A stretch of 64,000 bases of DNA from Ruegeria sp. Alg231-54 (GTDB lineage Bacteria > Pseudomonadota > Alphaproteobacteria > Rhodobacterales > Rhodobacteraceae). The notes beneath the pieces are model-generated. The model searched no databases. It was not told where the DNA came from and saw nothing but the letters and a program-made list of their open reading frames with translations. Position numbers and translations under genes: made by a program. Positions within the stretch are counted from its first letter, which is position 1. Every line of letters starts with the position of its first letter. This document shows, one piece after another, positions 55,349-63,989 of this stretch. The DNA lies in the NCBI RefSeq assembly GCF_900143525.1, contig NZ_FREZ01000007.1:1-64000 (forward strand), given 5' to 3'.

Positions 55349-55401
55349 GTGGTTGTCACCACCTTTCTAGATAGAGTTGCAAGGAAATTGCAGGAATTGG
55401 C

Positions 55402-55430
55402 CGTATAGCAAAGCCGTTCTATCTTGTCTA
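55402..55430 (-). promoter_or_regulatory. Sigma-70-like promoter of rpsU
   Basis: Read on the minus strand: TAGACA, a 17-bp spacer, then TATACG. The -10 element lies about 55 bp before the rpsU start. Good match to the housekeeping consensus in position and spacing. Confidence 0.5.
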
Positions 55431-55459
55431 GTACTGGTCCCCAGAACCGGAGAACCGCC

Positions 55460-56152
55460 ATGACCACCACATATGAAGACACCAAGCAGCAGTTGTTGGA
55501 CGCGATTTTGATCCATGTGCCGTTTGACGGCTGGTCCGAAGCCAGCTTTCGTGCAGCTATCTTAGATTGCGATATGGATGACACGCTGGCGCGCGCGATT
55601 TGTCCCCGTGGCGCGGTTGATCTGGCACTGGCCTTTCACGCGCGCGGCGACGCGGCGATGGAAGATCGGCTGAAGTCCTCGGACCTGAGCGAGTTGAAGT
55701 TCCGCGAGCGAATCGCCGCTGCAGTTCGGTTCCGGCTTGAGGCGGTTCCGGACAAAGAGCTTGTTCGCCGGGGTATGACGTTGTTTTCGCTGCCCACCCA
55801 CGCAGCCGATGGGGCAAAAGCCTTGTGGCAGACCTGCGATCTGATCTGGGACACGCTGGGCGATTCCTCGGAAGACGTGAACTGGTACACGAAACGGGCG
55901 ACTTTGTCGGGTGTCTATTCCTCGACTCTGCTGTTCTGGCTGGGCGACGATTCCCCCGATCACCAGAAAACTTGGGAGTTTCTGGATCGGCGGATAGACA
56001 ACGTCATGCAGTTCGAAAAGATCAAGGCGCAGGTGAATGACAACCCGTTGTTCAAACCGTTTCTGGCGGTGCCGAACTGGTTGGCTGGTCAGGTAAAAGC
56101 GCCGACAAAGATACGGGCTGATTTGCCGGGTATGTTAAACCCGCGCAAGTAA
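55460..56152 (+). CDS. coq9: COQ9-family ubiquinone biosynthesis protein
   Basis: A 230-residue COQ9-like protein, a lipid-binding accessory factor of ubiquinone biosynthesis in alphaproteobacteria and mitochondria. Recognisable features are a helical N-terminus (KQQLLDAILIHVPFDGWSEASFRAA) with TetR-like character, IWDTLGDSSEDVNWYTKRATLSGVYSSTLLFWLGD (the COQ9 signature), and a C-terminal amphipathic helix (DRRIDNVMQFEKIKAQV). ATG at 55460 avoids a 12-codon extension overlapping the rpsU promoter. It complements UbiA elsewhere in the window. Confidence 0.93.
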   Translation: MTTTYEDTKQQLLDAILIHVPFDGWSEASFRAAILDCDMDDTLARAICPRGAVDLALAFHARGDAAMEDRLKSSDLSELKFRERIAAAVRFRLEAVPDKELVRRGMTLFSLPTHAADGAKALWQTCDLIWDTLGDSSEDVNWYTKRATLSGVYSSTLLFWLGDDSPDHQKTWEFLDRRIDNVMQFEKIKAQVNDNPLFKPFLAVPNWLAGQVKAPTKIRADLPGMLNPRK

Positions 56153-56207
56153 GCGTCTGGGCCTTCCAGAAATTGCCTGCTAGGCATTGGGCAAAGGAGA
56201 TTTGCCC

Positions 56208-57194
56208 ATGACCCAGATGATGCGCGCTGTCGAAATCACCAAACCCGGTGGTCCGGATGTTCTGCAACTGACGGAACGCCCGGTGCCGGAACCACAAGCC
56301 GGACAGGTGATCCTGAAAGTGGCCTATGCGGGTGTGAACCGCCCGGATGCGCTGCAGCGTGCCGGGGCGTATGATCCGCCGCAGGGTGCCAGCGATTTGC
56401 CGGGGCTTGAGGCATCGGGCGAGGTTGTTGCCGTTGGTGCCGGGGTCGAGGGTCTGGCCATCGGCGATCAGGTCTGTGCCTTGCTGCCCGGTGGCGGTTA
56501 TGCGGAATATGTGGCCACACCGGCTGCGCATTGTCTGCCAGTTCCTTCGGGAATGGGCATGAAAGAGGCCGCGTGCCTGCCCGAAACCTTCTTTACTGTG
56601 TGGTCCAACGTTTTCACGCGCGGCGGTCTGAAGGCAGGTGAGCGTTTTCTGGTGCATGGCGGGTCCAGCGGCATTGGCACAACAGCGATCCAGCTGGCGA
56701 ACGCGTTTGGTGCGCGGGTGTTTGCAACCGCCGGATCTGCTGAGAAATGCGAAGCCTGTGTGAACCTCGGGGCCGAGAAGGCGATCAATTACCGGGATGA
56801 GGACTTCGTGGGCGTCATGCGGGCTGAGGGTGGCGCGAACCTGATCCTCGACATGGTTGGTGGCGACTATATCCCGCGCAACGTCAAAGCTCTGGCCGAG
56901 GATGGGTGTCTGGTTCAGATCGCCTTCCTGCAAGGTCCGAAGGTCGAGTTGAACTTTGCGATGATGATGGTCAAACGCCTGATCCTGACTGGCAGTACTT
57001 TGCGCCCTCAAAGTGATCTGGCAAAGGCGAAGATTGCGCAGGATTTGCGCGAGGCTGTCTGGCCATTGCTGGAGGCTGGGAACGTGGCCCCCGTCATGGA
57101 CAGTGAGTTTGATCTGGCCGAGGCGGCAGCCGCCCATGCGCGGATGGAAAGCTCGGGCCACATCGGCAAGATTGTCCTCAAGGTCGCTGGTTAA
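56208..57194 (+). CDS. NAD(P)H quinone oxidoreductase (PIG3/QOR-like MDR)
   Basis: A 328-residue zinc-free MDR protein. The catalytic domain has YAGVNRPDALQRAGAYDPP, resembling p53-inducible-gene-3-type quinone reductases. The nucleotide-binding fold is LVHGGSSGIGTTAIQLANAFGA near residue 150. AAAGGAG precedes ATG at 56208. It reduces quinones or enones with NADPH. It is closed by a strong terminator and faces a DUF2189 membrane protein gene. Confidence 0.92.
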   Translation: MTQMMRAVEITKPGGPDVLQLTERPVPEPQAGQVILKVAYAGVNRPDALQRAGAYDPPQGASDLPGLEASGEVVAVGAGVEGLAIGDQVCALLPGGGYAEYVATPAAHCLPVPSGMGMKEAACLPETFFTVWSNVFTRGGLKAGERFLVHGGSSGIGTTAIQLANAFGARVFATAGSAEKCEACVNLGAEKAINYRDEDFVGVMRAEGGANLILDMVGGDYIPRNVKALAEDGCLVQIAFLQGPKVELNFAMMMVKRLILTGSTLRPQSDLAKAKIAQDLREAVWPLLEAGNVAPVMDSEFDLAEAAAAHARMESSGHIGKIVLKVAG

Positions 57195-57201
57195 AACTTT
57201 G

Positions 57202-57225
57202 GCGCGGGTAGATCCCGCGCTTTTT
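57202..57225 (+). terminator. Terminator after the PIG3-like gene
   Basis: Perfect 7-bp stem (GCGCGGG, TAGAT loop, CCCGCGC) followed by TTTTT. Confidence 0.85.
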
Positions 57226-57229
57226 CCGA

Positions 57230-58087
57230 TCAGACCATTGCGCGGCGGTAAAGATGCCAGGTTGCATGGCCCAGGACTGGCATGACAACGATCAGCCCCA
57301 GCAGCATCGGGATGGCTCCGATGATCAACAGGGCCGCTACGATGAACCCCCATGCCAAAATGACACCGGGATTATGCCGCAACACCCGGACCGACGTCAC
57401 GACCGCCACCGGCAGTCCGACAGGACGGTCCAACAGCAATGGAAAGCTGACGACGCTCATGGCCAATGCGACCAGCGCGAATAGAAACCCGATCGCATTG
57501 CCGAAAATGATCATGGACCAGCCTGCGCCCGTGGTGAATACCTGAGTCACGAAAGCCCCGAGCGAGGTGGGCAGATCAGGCCCAAGCGTATGCACATAGA
57601 TGCTCTGCGCGACCATCAGCCAAATCAGCAGCAGCATGACCAGATAGAACCCCAAGGCCAGAATTGCACCGAAGGACGGGGACCGGAAGACGCCCAAGGC
57701 GTCCAGCCAATGGACCTCGCCGCCTTGCTCGCGTTTGCGGCTGATTTCGTAAAGGCCCACGGCTGCGATCGGACCGACTAGTGCGAAACCCATGATCAGC
57801 GGTGCCAGTAGGGGCACCATGTTGCGATTAAGGCCAAACCCGAACATCAGCAGACCTGCAATCGGGTAAACCAGTATGATGAAAATGGCATCCGCCCGCG
57901 TTTCCAGAAAATCATTGTACCCGGCCTGCAAACAGGCCTTCAGGTCCTGCATCGTCAGGGTTTGCACCTGCGGCAGATGCCGGGTGTCCGCGCTGCCGAT
58001 ATGGTGCACGCTTTCGGTAATATGATCGCCGGTCGCGCCAATGTTTCGGGCGGCCCAACTGATCGGATTTCCTATTGTTTTGGCCAT
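57230..58087 (-). CDS. DUF2189 domain-containing membrane protein
   Basis: A 285-residue integral-membrane protein with about six helices, typical of the DUF2189 family common in Rhodobacteraceae. Features are DLKACLQAGYNDFLETRADAIF near residue 60, FGFGLNRNMVPLLAPLIMGFALVGP and the alternating hydrophobic repeats that follow. ATG at 58087 has AGGGAGGGG upstream; the longer ORF adds 25 residues with no family match. Function unknown. Confidence 0.9.
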   Translation of the reverse strand: MAKTIGNPISWAARNIGATGDHITESVHHIGSADTRHLPQVQTLTMQDLKACLQAGYNDFLETRADAIFIILVYPIAGLLMFGFGLNRNMVPLLAPLIMGFALVGPIAAVGLYEISRKREQGGEVHWLDALGVFRSPSFGAILALGFYLVMLLLIWLMVAQSIYVHTLGPDLPTSLGAFVTQVFTTGAGWSMIIFGNAIGFLFALVALAMSVVSFPLLLDRPVGLPVAVVTSVRVLRHNPGVILAWGFIVAALLIIGAIPMLLGLIVVMPVLGHATWHLYRRAMV

Positions 58088-58278
58088 CTTGATCCCCTCC
58101 CTTTGCCAGTGCGCAACGGGTTGAATCCGGCGGTGGTTGCCTTTGGCCGGACCAGCCGGCAACGCTCAGGCCCTATTATAGCACAGTTTTTCCCGTTGTG
58201 GTTGCGCGGCAGGAAAAACCTACCAATTGCCCTGTTTCACACGCGTGTTAGCTTGGCGTCAGGCAACAGGAGGTCAGC

Positions 58279-59262
58279 ATGCAGCAAACGGCAAGAACCG
58301 TCGTCATTCACGAAAACGGCGGCCCCGAAGTTCTAAAGATCGAAGGCCGGCCCTTGGGCGATCCCGGACCCGGCGAGGTTCGCATCCGCCACCGGGCCTG
58401 TGGGTTGAACTTCATTGATGTCTATCAGCGCACGGGGTTGTACCCGATGGATTTACCGCACGCGCTGGGCATGGAAGCGGCAGGTGTGATTGAGGCCGTT
58501 GGCGAAGGTGTTACCCATCTGAAACCGGGCCAACGCGCGGCCTATGCCGCAGCACCCGCCGGGGCCTATTGTGAAGCGCGCGTGATGCCAGCGGCACAGG
58601 TATGTCCGTTGTCCGAAGGGATTTCTTTTGACGCGGCTGCGGCGATGATGCTCAAGGGGATGACGGTCGAGTATCTGTTTCACCGGACAACGCCTTTGAA
58701 ACGGGGTGACACGGTTCTGTTTCACGCGGCCGCCGGTGGCGTTGGTCTGATTGCCTGCCAATGGGCCAAGTCCGAGGGCATCACCCTGATCGGAACAGCC
58801 GGGACAGACGAAAAATGCAGCCTCGCGCAGTTCAATGGGGCTGCGCATTGCATCAACTACCGGACCGAGAACTTTGCCGAACGTGTGGCCGAAATCACCG
58901 GCGGCAAGGGCGTGGACGTGGTCATGGATTCCATCGGTGCGGACACGTTCAATGGCTCGCTGGACTGCCTGAAACCCCTGGGAATGATGATCTCATTCGG
59001 CAATGCGTCGGGGCCAGTCCCGTTGATGGATATCGGTATTTTGGGCAAGAAAGGTTCATTGAAAATCACCCGCCCGACGTTGTTTACCCATATCGCCGAT
59101 CCTTCTGTCTGTCAGGCAATGGCACGGCGGCTGTTCGGCAAAGTTGAAGGCGGCGAGGTCAAAATCCACATCGACCAGCGGTTCCCGTTGGATCAGGTGG
59201 CCGAGGCGCATCGGGTGCTTGAAGCGCGTCAAACCACAGGCAGCACGGTTCTTGAACCGTAA
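58279..59262 (+). CDS. qor: Quinone oxidoreductase (QOR, zeta-crystallin-like)
   Basis: A 327-residue NADPH-dependent one-electron quinone reductase of the MDR superfamily. The catalytic part has CGLNFIDVYQRTGLYP, which is the classic bacterial QOR signature, and GMEAAGVIEAVGEGV. The cofactor fold is LFHAAAGGVGLIACQWAK near residue 150. AGGAGG precedes ATG. A bidirectional terminator separates it from the YHS gene. It is related to but distinct from the PIG3-like gene 1.1 kb upstream. Confidence 0.94.
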   Translation: MQQTARTVVIHENGGPEVLKIEGRPLGDPGPGEVRIRHRACGLNFIDVYQRTGLYPMDLPHALGMEAAGVIEAVGEGVTHLKPGQRAAYAAAPAGAYCEARVMPAAQVCPLSEGISFDAAAAMMLKGMTVEYLFHRTTPLKRGDTVLFHAAAGGVGLIACQWAKSEGITLIGTAGTDEKCSLAQFNGAAHCINYRTENFAERVAEITGGKGVDVVMDSIGADTFNGSLDCLKPLGMMISFGNASGPVPLMDIGILGKKGSLKITRPTLFTHIADPSVCQAMARRLFGKVEGGEVKIHIDQRFPLDQVAEAHRVLEARQTTGSTVLEP

Positions 59263-59302
59263 GACCGACTAAACCCGGCTTGCTGGTGTTTGATCTTGAA
59301 AC

Positions 59303-59340
59303 GAAAAACGGCGGCAGAATACTCTGCCGCCGCCTTTTTG
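59303..59340. terminator. Bidirectional terminator between qor and the YHS gene
   Basis: Perfect 10-bp stem (CGGCGGCAGA, ATAC loop, TCTGCCGCCG) flanked by GAAAAA on the left and CTTTTT on the right, so it terminates both converging transcripts. Confidence 0.88.
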
Positions 59341-59354
59341 GAGAATTTCAGGAA

Positions 59355-59828
59355 TTATTGCTGCAGTTCCGCCGGTGTTTTATCCGCGATGGTTTCCCAA
59401 TTGGCGCTGGCTTGTTCGACAAAACCAGGGATGTCACCTTCCCAGCGCTGCTGGATGTCTTGCGACAGGTTCAGGTACAGCTTGTTGTCAACGATCTTCC
59501 AATAGGTCGGGTCACCGTCAAACTTGAAGCCCATCGCAGCGCCGAAGGCGCAATAGCCGCCATATGCAGGCAGGTACGCTTCGGGGTTTTCTTCGAACGC
59601 GGCTTTGTTTTCTTCATTGGCAAAGCGATACATCGCGTCGTTGTGCAGTGTGGTGATGCGGTAGTCACCTTTGGTCGGCTCGCCAGCGGTGAAGTAGGCA
59701 ACCGGATCATAGCCCTGCATGGCCAGACCGGTCGAGCTTGCGTTCAGCTCAACACCAGCGGCCAGAGCCGAGCTTGCGATGGAAACAGACAGCGCGACGC
59801 CGCCGATAAGAGATTTGAACTTGTTCAT
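59355..59828 (-). CDS. Periplasmic YHS-domain protein
   Basis: A 157-residue secreted protein with a Sec signal peptide (MNKFKSLIGGVALSVSIASSALA, cleavage near residue 23). A YHS domain (GLAMQGYDPVAYFTAGEPTKG) and a cysteine-containing segment (PAYGGYCAFGAAMG) follow, as in roseobacter YHS proteins that are thought to bind copper or heme. ATG at 59828; the longer ORF adds 57 residues without family character. The ligand is inferred. It is convergent with qor. Confidence 0.88.
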   Translation of the reverse strand: MNKFKSLIGGVALSVSIASSALAAGVELNASSTGLAMQGYDPVAYFTAGEPTKGDYRITTLHNDAMYRFANEENKAAFEENPEAYLPAYGGYCAFGAAMGFKFDGDPTYWKIVDNKLYLNLSQDIQQRWEGDIPGFVEQASANWETIADKTPAELQQ

Positions 59829-60022
59829 TGTTTTCACCTTTCGTGAAGGGGCCGCCACGTGACGCAGAAAATTGCGCCCAGACAACCCAAGAGTTTTTTG
59901 TCCGTGAGACCCGCAATTGGTCGTCACGGAACCCAAGTGGGCAGGCGGCTCATCACGTTCAAAGCAATCAATTGTGAATGTGCAGGGGCGAAGAGGCACT
60001 GTTCACAAATGCAGGGTAGGCC

Positions 60023-60289
60023 TTAGGTATCGGGCGCCAGATCCAAAACGAATTCGGTGACTTTTCCCGCGGACATTTCGCAGGGGCGAAGAAGAGATCC
60101 GCGTTTGGTCAGATAAAGGTTCAGGCTGATGTAGTCGCTGCCGTCCAGTGCGCGTGCGACAAGTTTCTGCGACTTGCCGTCTGAAAACTCCGTTCGACTG
60201 ACGATATACCGCCTGCCGTGGGCACGCCCGGTCGACGACCCCTTGGGGATGGCAAAAAAGGCGGTCAGGAAGGCGTTCGGGGCGCTCAA
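60023..60289 (-). CDS. Hypothetical protein, last gene of the pyr/pls operon
   Basis: An 88-residue protein starting MSAPNAFLTAFFAIPKGSS, rich in short beta strands, with a tyrosine/serine core (ALDGSDYISLNLYLTKRG). Its ATG overlaps the plsY stop (ATGA), which supports real translation. I do not recognise a family. It could assist membrane lipid or nucleotide synthesis only by association. Confidence 0.75.
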   Translation of the reverse strand: MSAPNAFLTAFFAIPKGSSTGRAHGRRYIVSRTEFSDGKSQKLVARALDGSDYISLNLYLTKRGSLLRPCEMSAGKVTEFVLDLAPDT

Positions 60290-60891
60290 GACTGCCCGAT
60301 TTTTGGTTCAGTGCCGGATTTGATGCGGGCAATATTCGCGCTGTGGCGCCAATAGACCAACAGGGTCAGGACGCCAGCCAGTAGCAGCGTTTGCGAACCT
60401 GTCAGCAGAAGGGCCCAGATAGTGGACGTTGCCGCCGCTGCAAGTGCCGCAAGGGATGAGATGCGCCAGATTGCAGCAGCAACCAACCAGGTCAAACAAC
60501 AGGCCACACCGACGCGCCAGTCCAACGCCAGCCAGATCCCCAGAAACGTGGCGACCCCTTTGCCGCCCTTAAATCCCAGCCAAACCGGAAAGCAATGGCC
60601 CAAAAGTGCTGCCAGCGCCGCAATCTGCGCGGCATCCTCGCCCGCCAGTGCGCGCGCCACCAGAACGGCAACCCCGCCTTTTGCGGCGTCGAAGATCAGG
60701 GTCAGGGCAGCGGCGGTCTTGTTGCCTGTCCGCAAAACATTGGTTGCGCCGATATTGCCCGATCCGATGTTGCGCAGGTTACCCAACCCCATCACCTTGG
60801 CCAGGACCATGCCAAACGGGATCGACCCCATCAGGTATCCAAGTGCCGCCCACAGGATCAGCTGGGTCATTGTGCTGTCGATGATCGGCAT
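60286..60891 (-). CDS. plsY: Acyl-phosphate glycerol-3-phosphate acyltransferase
   Basis: First acylation of glycerol-3-phosphate in phospholipid synthesis, using acyl-phosphate. The 201-residue membrane protein has the three PlsY loops: GSIPFGMVLAK near residue 25, SGNIGATNVLRTG near residue 45, and HCFPVWLGFKGGKGVATFLG near residue 105. Five helices surround them. The start shares one base with the pyrC stop and the stop overlaps the next gene (ATGA). This links lipid and pyrimidine synthesis in one transcript. Confidence 0.95.
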   Translation of the reverse strand: MPIIDSTMTQLILWAALGYLMGSIPFGMVLAKVMGLGNLRNIGSGNIGATNVLRTGNKTAAALTLIFDAAKGGVAVLVARALAGEDAAQIAALAALLGHCFPVWLGFKGGKGVATFLGIWLALDWRVGVACCLTWLVAAAIWRISSLAALAAAATSTIWALLLTGSQTLLLAGVLTLLVYWRHSANIARIKSGTEPKIGQS

Positions 60892-62171
60892 CAGGGTCTC
60901 CGGTAAACTTCTTGTCCTGCAACGAAAGTTGCGGTGACCTTACCCTGCATGCGTTGGCCGTCAAACGGTGTGTTCTGAGATTTGGATTTGAGCGAGAACC
61001 GGTCCAGCACAAAGGGCATATCCGGGTCAAACAGGACCAGATCGGCGGGTGCGCCTTCGGACAGGCGGCCACTGTCCAGCCCTAATCGTTTCGCCGGGTT
61101 TAGGGCCATTGCGCGGAACAGTGTCGGCAGGTCCAACTGCCCGGCATGATACAGACGCAAGGCGGCGGGCAGCAGTGTTTCCAGCGCTACCGCGCCGGAG
61201 GCCGCCTCTTCAAACGGCAGGCGTTTGCTTTCCTCATCCTGAGGCGTGTGCATGGAACTGATCGTATCAATCAGGCCGGTCCGCACTGCTTCGATCACCG
61301 CTTGCCGGTCATCCTCGGATCGCAGCGGCGGCTTGACCTTGAAGAAGGTGCGATAGTCGGCCACGTCCAGCTCGTTCAGAGTCAGGTGGTGAATCGACGT
61401 ACCTGCGGTGATATCCAAACCATTCCGCTTGGCCCGTTCAAGCGCGGGCAGGGCACGGGCGGTGGTGATCTGGTCAGCGTGATAGGCGGCTCCGGTCATC
61501 TCAAGCAAGGCAATGTCGCGGTCCAGTCCCATCCGCTCGGCCATGGGCGAAACGGCGGGCAAGCCACGCAGCACGGCGAACTTGCCACTGGTGGCTGCGG
61601 CACCATTGCTGAGAATGGGTTCTTGCGGGTGGGCGATGACCAGCGCGCCACAGGCCCGGGCATAGGTCAGGGCGCGGGAAAACACCTTGGTGTTGGCGAT
61701 CATGTGATCGCAGTCAGTAAAGGCGACGGCACCGGCATCCTGCAGGAATCCGATCTCAGTCATTTCGCGGCCTTCGCGACCTTTGGTCAACGCGGCCATT
61801 GGCAGGACGTTGACCGGAGTGTCGGCCTGCGCTCGGCGTGTGACGAACTCCAGACTTTCGGGCGTGTCGATCGCGGGGCTGGTATCGGGGCGGGTCACGA
61901 TGGTGGTCACGCCTCCGGCCGCAGCGGCCAGACCGGCAGATTTATAGCTTTCCTTGTGTCGCTCACCCGGTTCACAGACCTTGACGCCGATATCGACGAT
62001 GCCGGGGGCAAGGCACTGTCCGCCACAATCGACGACCTGCGCCTCCGGCGTCGGAGCATCCCCTTCGCCGCGCGCAGCGATCTGACCGTCGGATACATGT
62101 AGCCAGCCAGGGCTGTCGGTGCCGGTTTCCGGGTCGATCAGGCGGGCATTGGTAAAAAGAGTGTTATTCAT
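60891..62171 (-). CDS. pyrC: Dihydroorotase (PyrC, class I type)
   Basis: Zinc amidohydrolase that closes carbamoyl-aspartate to dihydroorotate. The 426-residue protein is of the longer class I type. It starts MNNTLFTNARLIDPETGTDSPG. The expected HxH in strand 1 is replaced: LAPGIVDIGVKVCEP lacks the paired histidines, so a zinc ligand pair may be missing and the copy could be catalytically inactive (PyrC'/PyrX-like). Later histidines (HPQEP, SIHHLTLNE) remain. It lies downstream of pyrB in a coupled operon, consistent with a structural partner of aspartate carbamoyltransferase. Confidence 0.9.
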   Translation of the reverse strand: MNNTLFTNARLIDPETGTDSPGWLHVSDGQIAARGEGDAPTPEAQVVDCGGQCLAPGIVDIGVKVCEPGERHKESYKSAGLAAAAGGVTTIVTRPDTSPAIDTPESLEFVTRRAQADTPVNVLPMAALTKGREGREMTEIGFLQDAGAVAFTDCDHMIANTKVFSRALTYARACGALVIAHPQEPILSNGAAATSGKFAVLRGLPAVSPMAERMGLDRDIALLEMTGAAYHADQITTARALPALERAKRNGLDITAGTSIHHLTLNELDVADYRTFFKVKPPLRSEDDRQAVIEAVRTGLIDTISSMHTPQDEESKRLPFEEAASGAVALETLLPAALRLYHAGQLDLPTLFRAMALNPAKRLGLDSGRLSEGAPADLVLFDPDMPFVLDRFSLKSKSQNTPFDGQRMQGKVTATFVAGQEVYRRP

Positions 62172-62554
62172 GCCATTGCCCTTTCGATGGCGGCTTTGGT
62201 GGCGGCGGGGTCAGCCTGATACTTGATCAGGTGTTTGTCACCGCCCTTGGTGACGATCTGGACAAAACTGCCCATGAGGTTGACCGCCTCTATCTGGTTC
62301 AGCGTCACATTGCGCGGGCCGGGGCCGGTTAGGGTGGTTTCCGTCATCTGCCATGTGGTGGTCAGTTCTTCTGAGGCCAGGTACCATGCGCGAAAGGCAA
62401 CCGCGGCAAGACCCGCGGGCGCCCCGGTCCAGACGTAGGGGTTGCCGACCAACCACAGCACGATCATCGCGACCGCCATGGCCCCGGCGGCCAGCCATGT
62501 ATTCGTGCGGATATACGCGCCTTTGTCGGGGGTGAAGGTCACAGGGTCAGCCAC
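62168..62554 (-). CDS. Hypothetical membrane protein in the pyr operon
   Basis: A 128-residue protein with two adjacent N-terminal helices (AAGAMAVAMIVLWLVG and GAPAGLAAVAFRAWYL). The soluble tail has a bacterial PH-like strand pattern (ELTTTWQMTETTLTGPG, then FVQIVTKGGDKHLIKYQ). It overlaps pyrC by ATGA and the upstream gene by 16 bp. No named family was recognised. It may act at the membrane with the upstream gene product. Confidence 0.78.
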   Translation of the reverse strand: MADPVTFTPDKGAYIRTNTWLAAGAMAVAMIVLWLVGNPYVWTGAPAGLAAVAFRAWYLASEELTTTWQMTETTLTGPGPRNVTLNQIEAVNLMGSFVQIVTKGGDKHLIKYQADPAATKAAIERAMA

Positions 62555-63057
62555 AGGATGCCTCCTATGACCAACAGCGCCACCACTGCCAGCATGGCCG
62601 ACCCAATGCGGCCGGGTTTGTCGTCTTGTGGCGGGGTTTGCGGGGCCGAGAACGGTTTCGCACTTTCGGTTTTGATCGGTCCACCGGTCCAGCTTGTCGC
62701 CTCTTCTGTGTAAAGGCCAACCAGGCGCACTTTTGGGTCCGGTTCCAAAGTGGCGGCACGTCCCTGAAACGCGGCACTGCGCACGACCATGACCCAGCCT
62801 TCAACGCTGTCCAGTGCAGCCCGGTCCAGTTGATCATTGGGAACGCCGCACCCTTCGTTGAGGCAGCCGAAAAGACCCAGTTCCTCGAGATCTGATACGG
62901 GAAAGACGTCGATCTGAACAGGATCCAGACCCTCGACACCCAGAACCTGGTCGGCGGCACCCGGTTCGCGCAGGAACTTTGCCGCCTCGGGCCGCATGTC
63001 CAGCTGAAACAGGCGGAGGACGCCGTATTCGTGGGGGGCGACGATCAGATCACTCAT
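62539..63057 (-). CDS. Hypothetical protein with C-terminal membrane helix in the pyr operon
   Basis: A 172-residue protein. About 140 soluble residues carry two cysteines in [11 protein letters not shown] and a proline-rich linker, followed by one C-terminal helix ([18 protein letters not shown]) that would tail-anchor it in the membrane. The start overlaps the pyrB stop (ATGA) and the stop overlaps the next gene by 16 bp. No known family; conserved next to pyrB in roseobacters as far as I recall. Confidence 0.76.
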   Translation of the reverse strand: MSDLIVAPHEYGVLRLFQLDMRPEAAKFLREPGAADQVLGVEGLDPVQIDVFPVSDLEELGLFGCLNEGCGVPNDQLDRAALDSVEGWVMVVRSAAFQGRAATLEPDPKVRLVGLYTEEATSWTGGPIKTESAKPFSAPQTPPQDDKPGRIGSAMLAVVALLVIGGILWLTL

Positions 63058-63989
63058 GCCGCCTCGCGCAGGTTGCGGGCCAACAGTTCCATTGCGGCCA
63101 TGCGAACGGCGACGCCCATTTCGACCTGTTCCTGAATAACGGACCGGTTGATGTCGTCCGCCAGCGTTCCGTCAATCTCAACACCGCGATTCATCGGGCC
63201 AGGATGCATAACGATGGCGTCCGGTTTGGCCTGCGACAGCTTAGCGGCGTCCAGACCATAACGGTGATAGTATTCCCGCTCGGACGGGATGAACCCGCCA
63301 TCCATCCGCTCTTTCTGAAGGCGCAGCATCATCACGACGTCGACGTCCTTGAGGCCTTCGTTCATGTCGTCGTAAATTTCGGCGCCAAACTCGGCAAACT
63401 GGTTGGGGACCAGCGTCGGTGGTCCGATCAGACGAATACGGTTTTCCATTTTGCCCAGCAGTATCAGGTTTGACCGGGCCACGCGGGAATGGGCGACATC
63501 GCCGCAGATCGCGATGTTCAGGCGGTGCAGGCGACCTTTGGCGCGGCGAATGGTCAGCGCGTCCAGCAGAGCTTGCGTCGGGTGTTCATGCTTGCCGTCA
63601 CCTGCATTCAGCACTGCGCAATTCACCTTCTGCGCCAGCAGGTCGACCGCGCCCGAGTGCGGATGGCGCACCACGAGCAGATCAGGGTGCATTGCATTCA
63701 GCGTCATTGCCGTGTCGATCAGCGTCTCGCCTTTTTTGATCGAGCTGGCCTGCATCGCCATGTTCATCACATCCGCGCCCAGCCGCTTGCCTGCGATCTC
63801 GAAACTGGCCTGCGTGCGGGTCGAGTTCTCGAAGAACATGTTGATCTGAGTCAGCCCCGACAGCACGTCAGAGTGCTTTGACGACTGACGGTTCATGTCG
63901 ACATACTTCTCGGCCAGGTCGAGAATGGCAGTGATATCGGATTGCGACAGATGCTCGATGCCAAGAAGGTGACGATGGGCAAAACGCAT
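63054..63989 (-). CDS. pyrB: Aspartate carbamoyltransferase catalytic subunit
   Basis: Condenses carbamoyl phosphate and aspartate to N-carbamoyl-aspartate in pyrimidine synthesis. The 311-residue catalytic chain contains the carbamoyl-phosphate loop [15 protein letters not shown] near residue 52 and [14 protein letters not shown] near residue 105. [21 protein letters not shown] follows near residue 132. No regulatory subunit gene is adjacent, as expected for the alphaproteobacterial type. It heads a six-gene leftward operon with overlapping genes throughout. It begins 11 bp from the right window edge, so its promoter lies outside. Confidence 0.96.
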   Translation of the reverse strand: MRFAHRHLLGIEHLSQSDITAILDLAEKYVDMNRQSSKHSDVLSGLTQINMFFENSTRTQASFEIAGKRLGADVMNMAMQASSIKKGETLIDTAMTLNAMHPDLLVVRHPHSGAVDLLAQKVNCAVLNAGDGKHEHPTQALLDALTIRRAKGRLHRLNIAICGDVAHSRVARSNLILLGKMENRIRLIGPPTLVPNQFAEFGAEIYDDMNEGLKDVDVVMMLRLQKERMDGGFIPSEREYYHRYGLDAAKLSQAKPDAIVMHPGPMNRGVEIDGTLADDINRSVIQEQVEMGVAVRMAAMELLARNLREAA

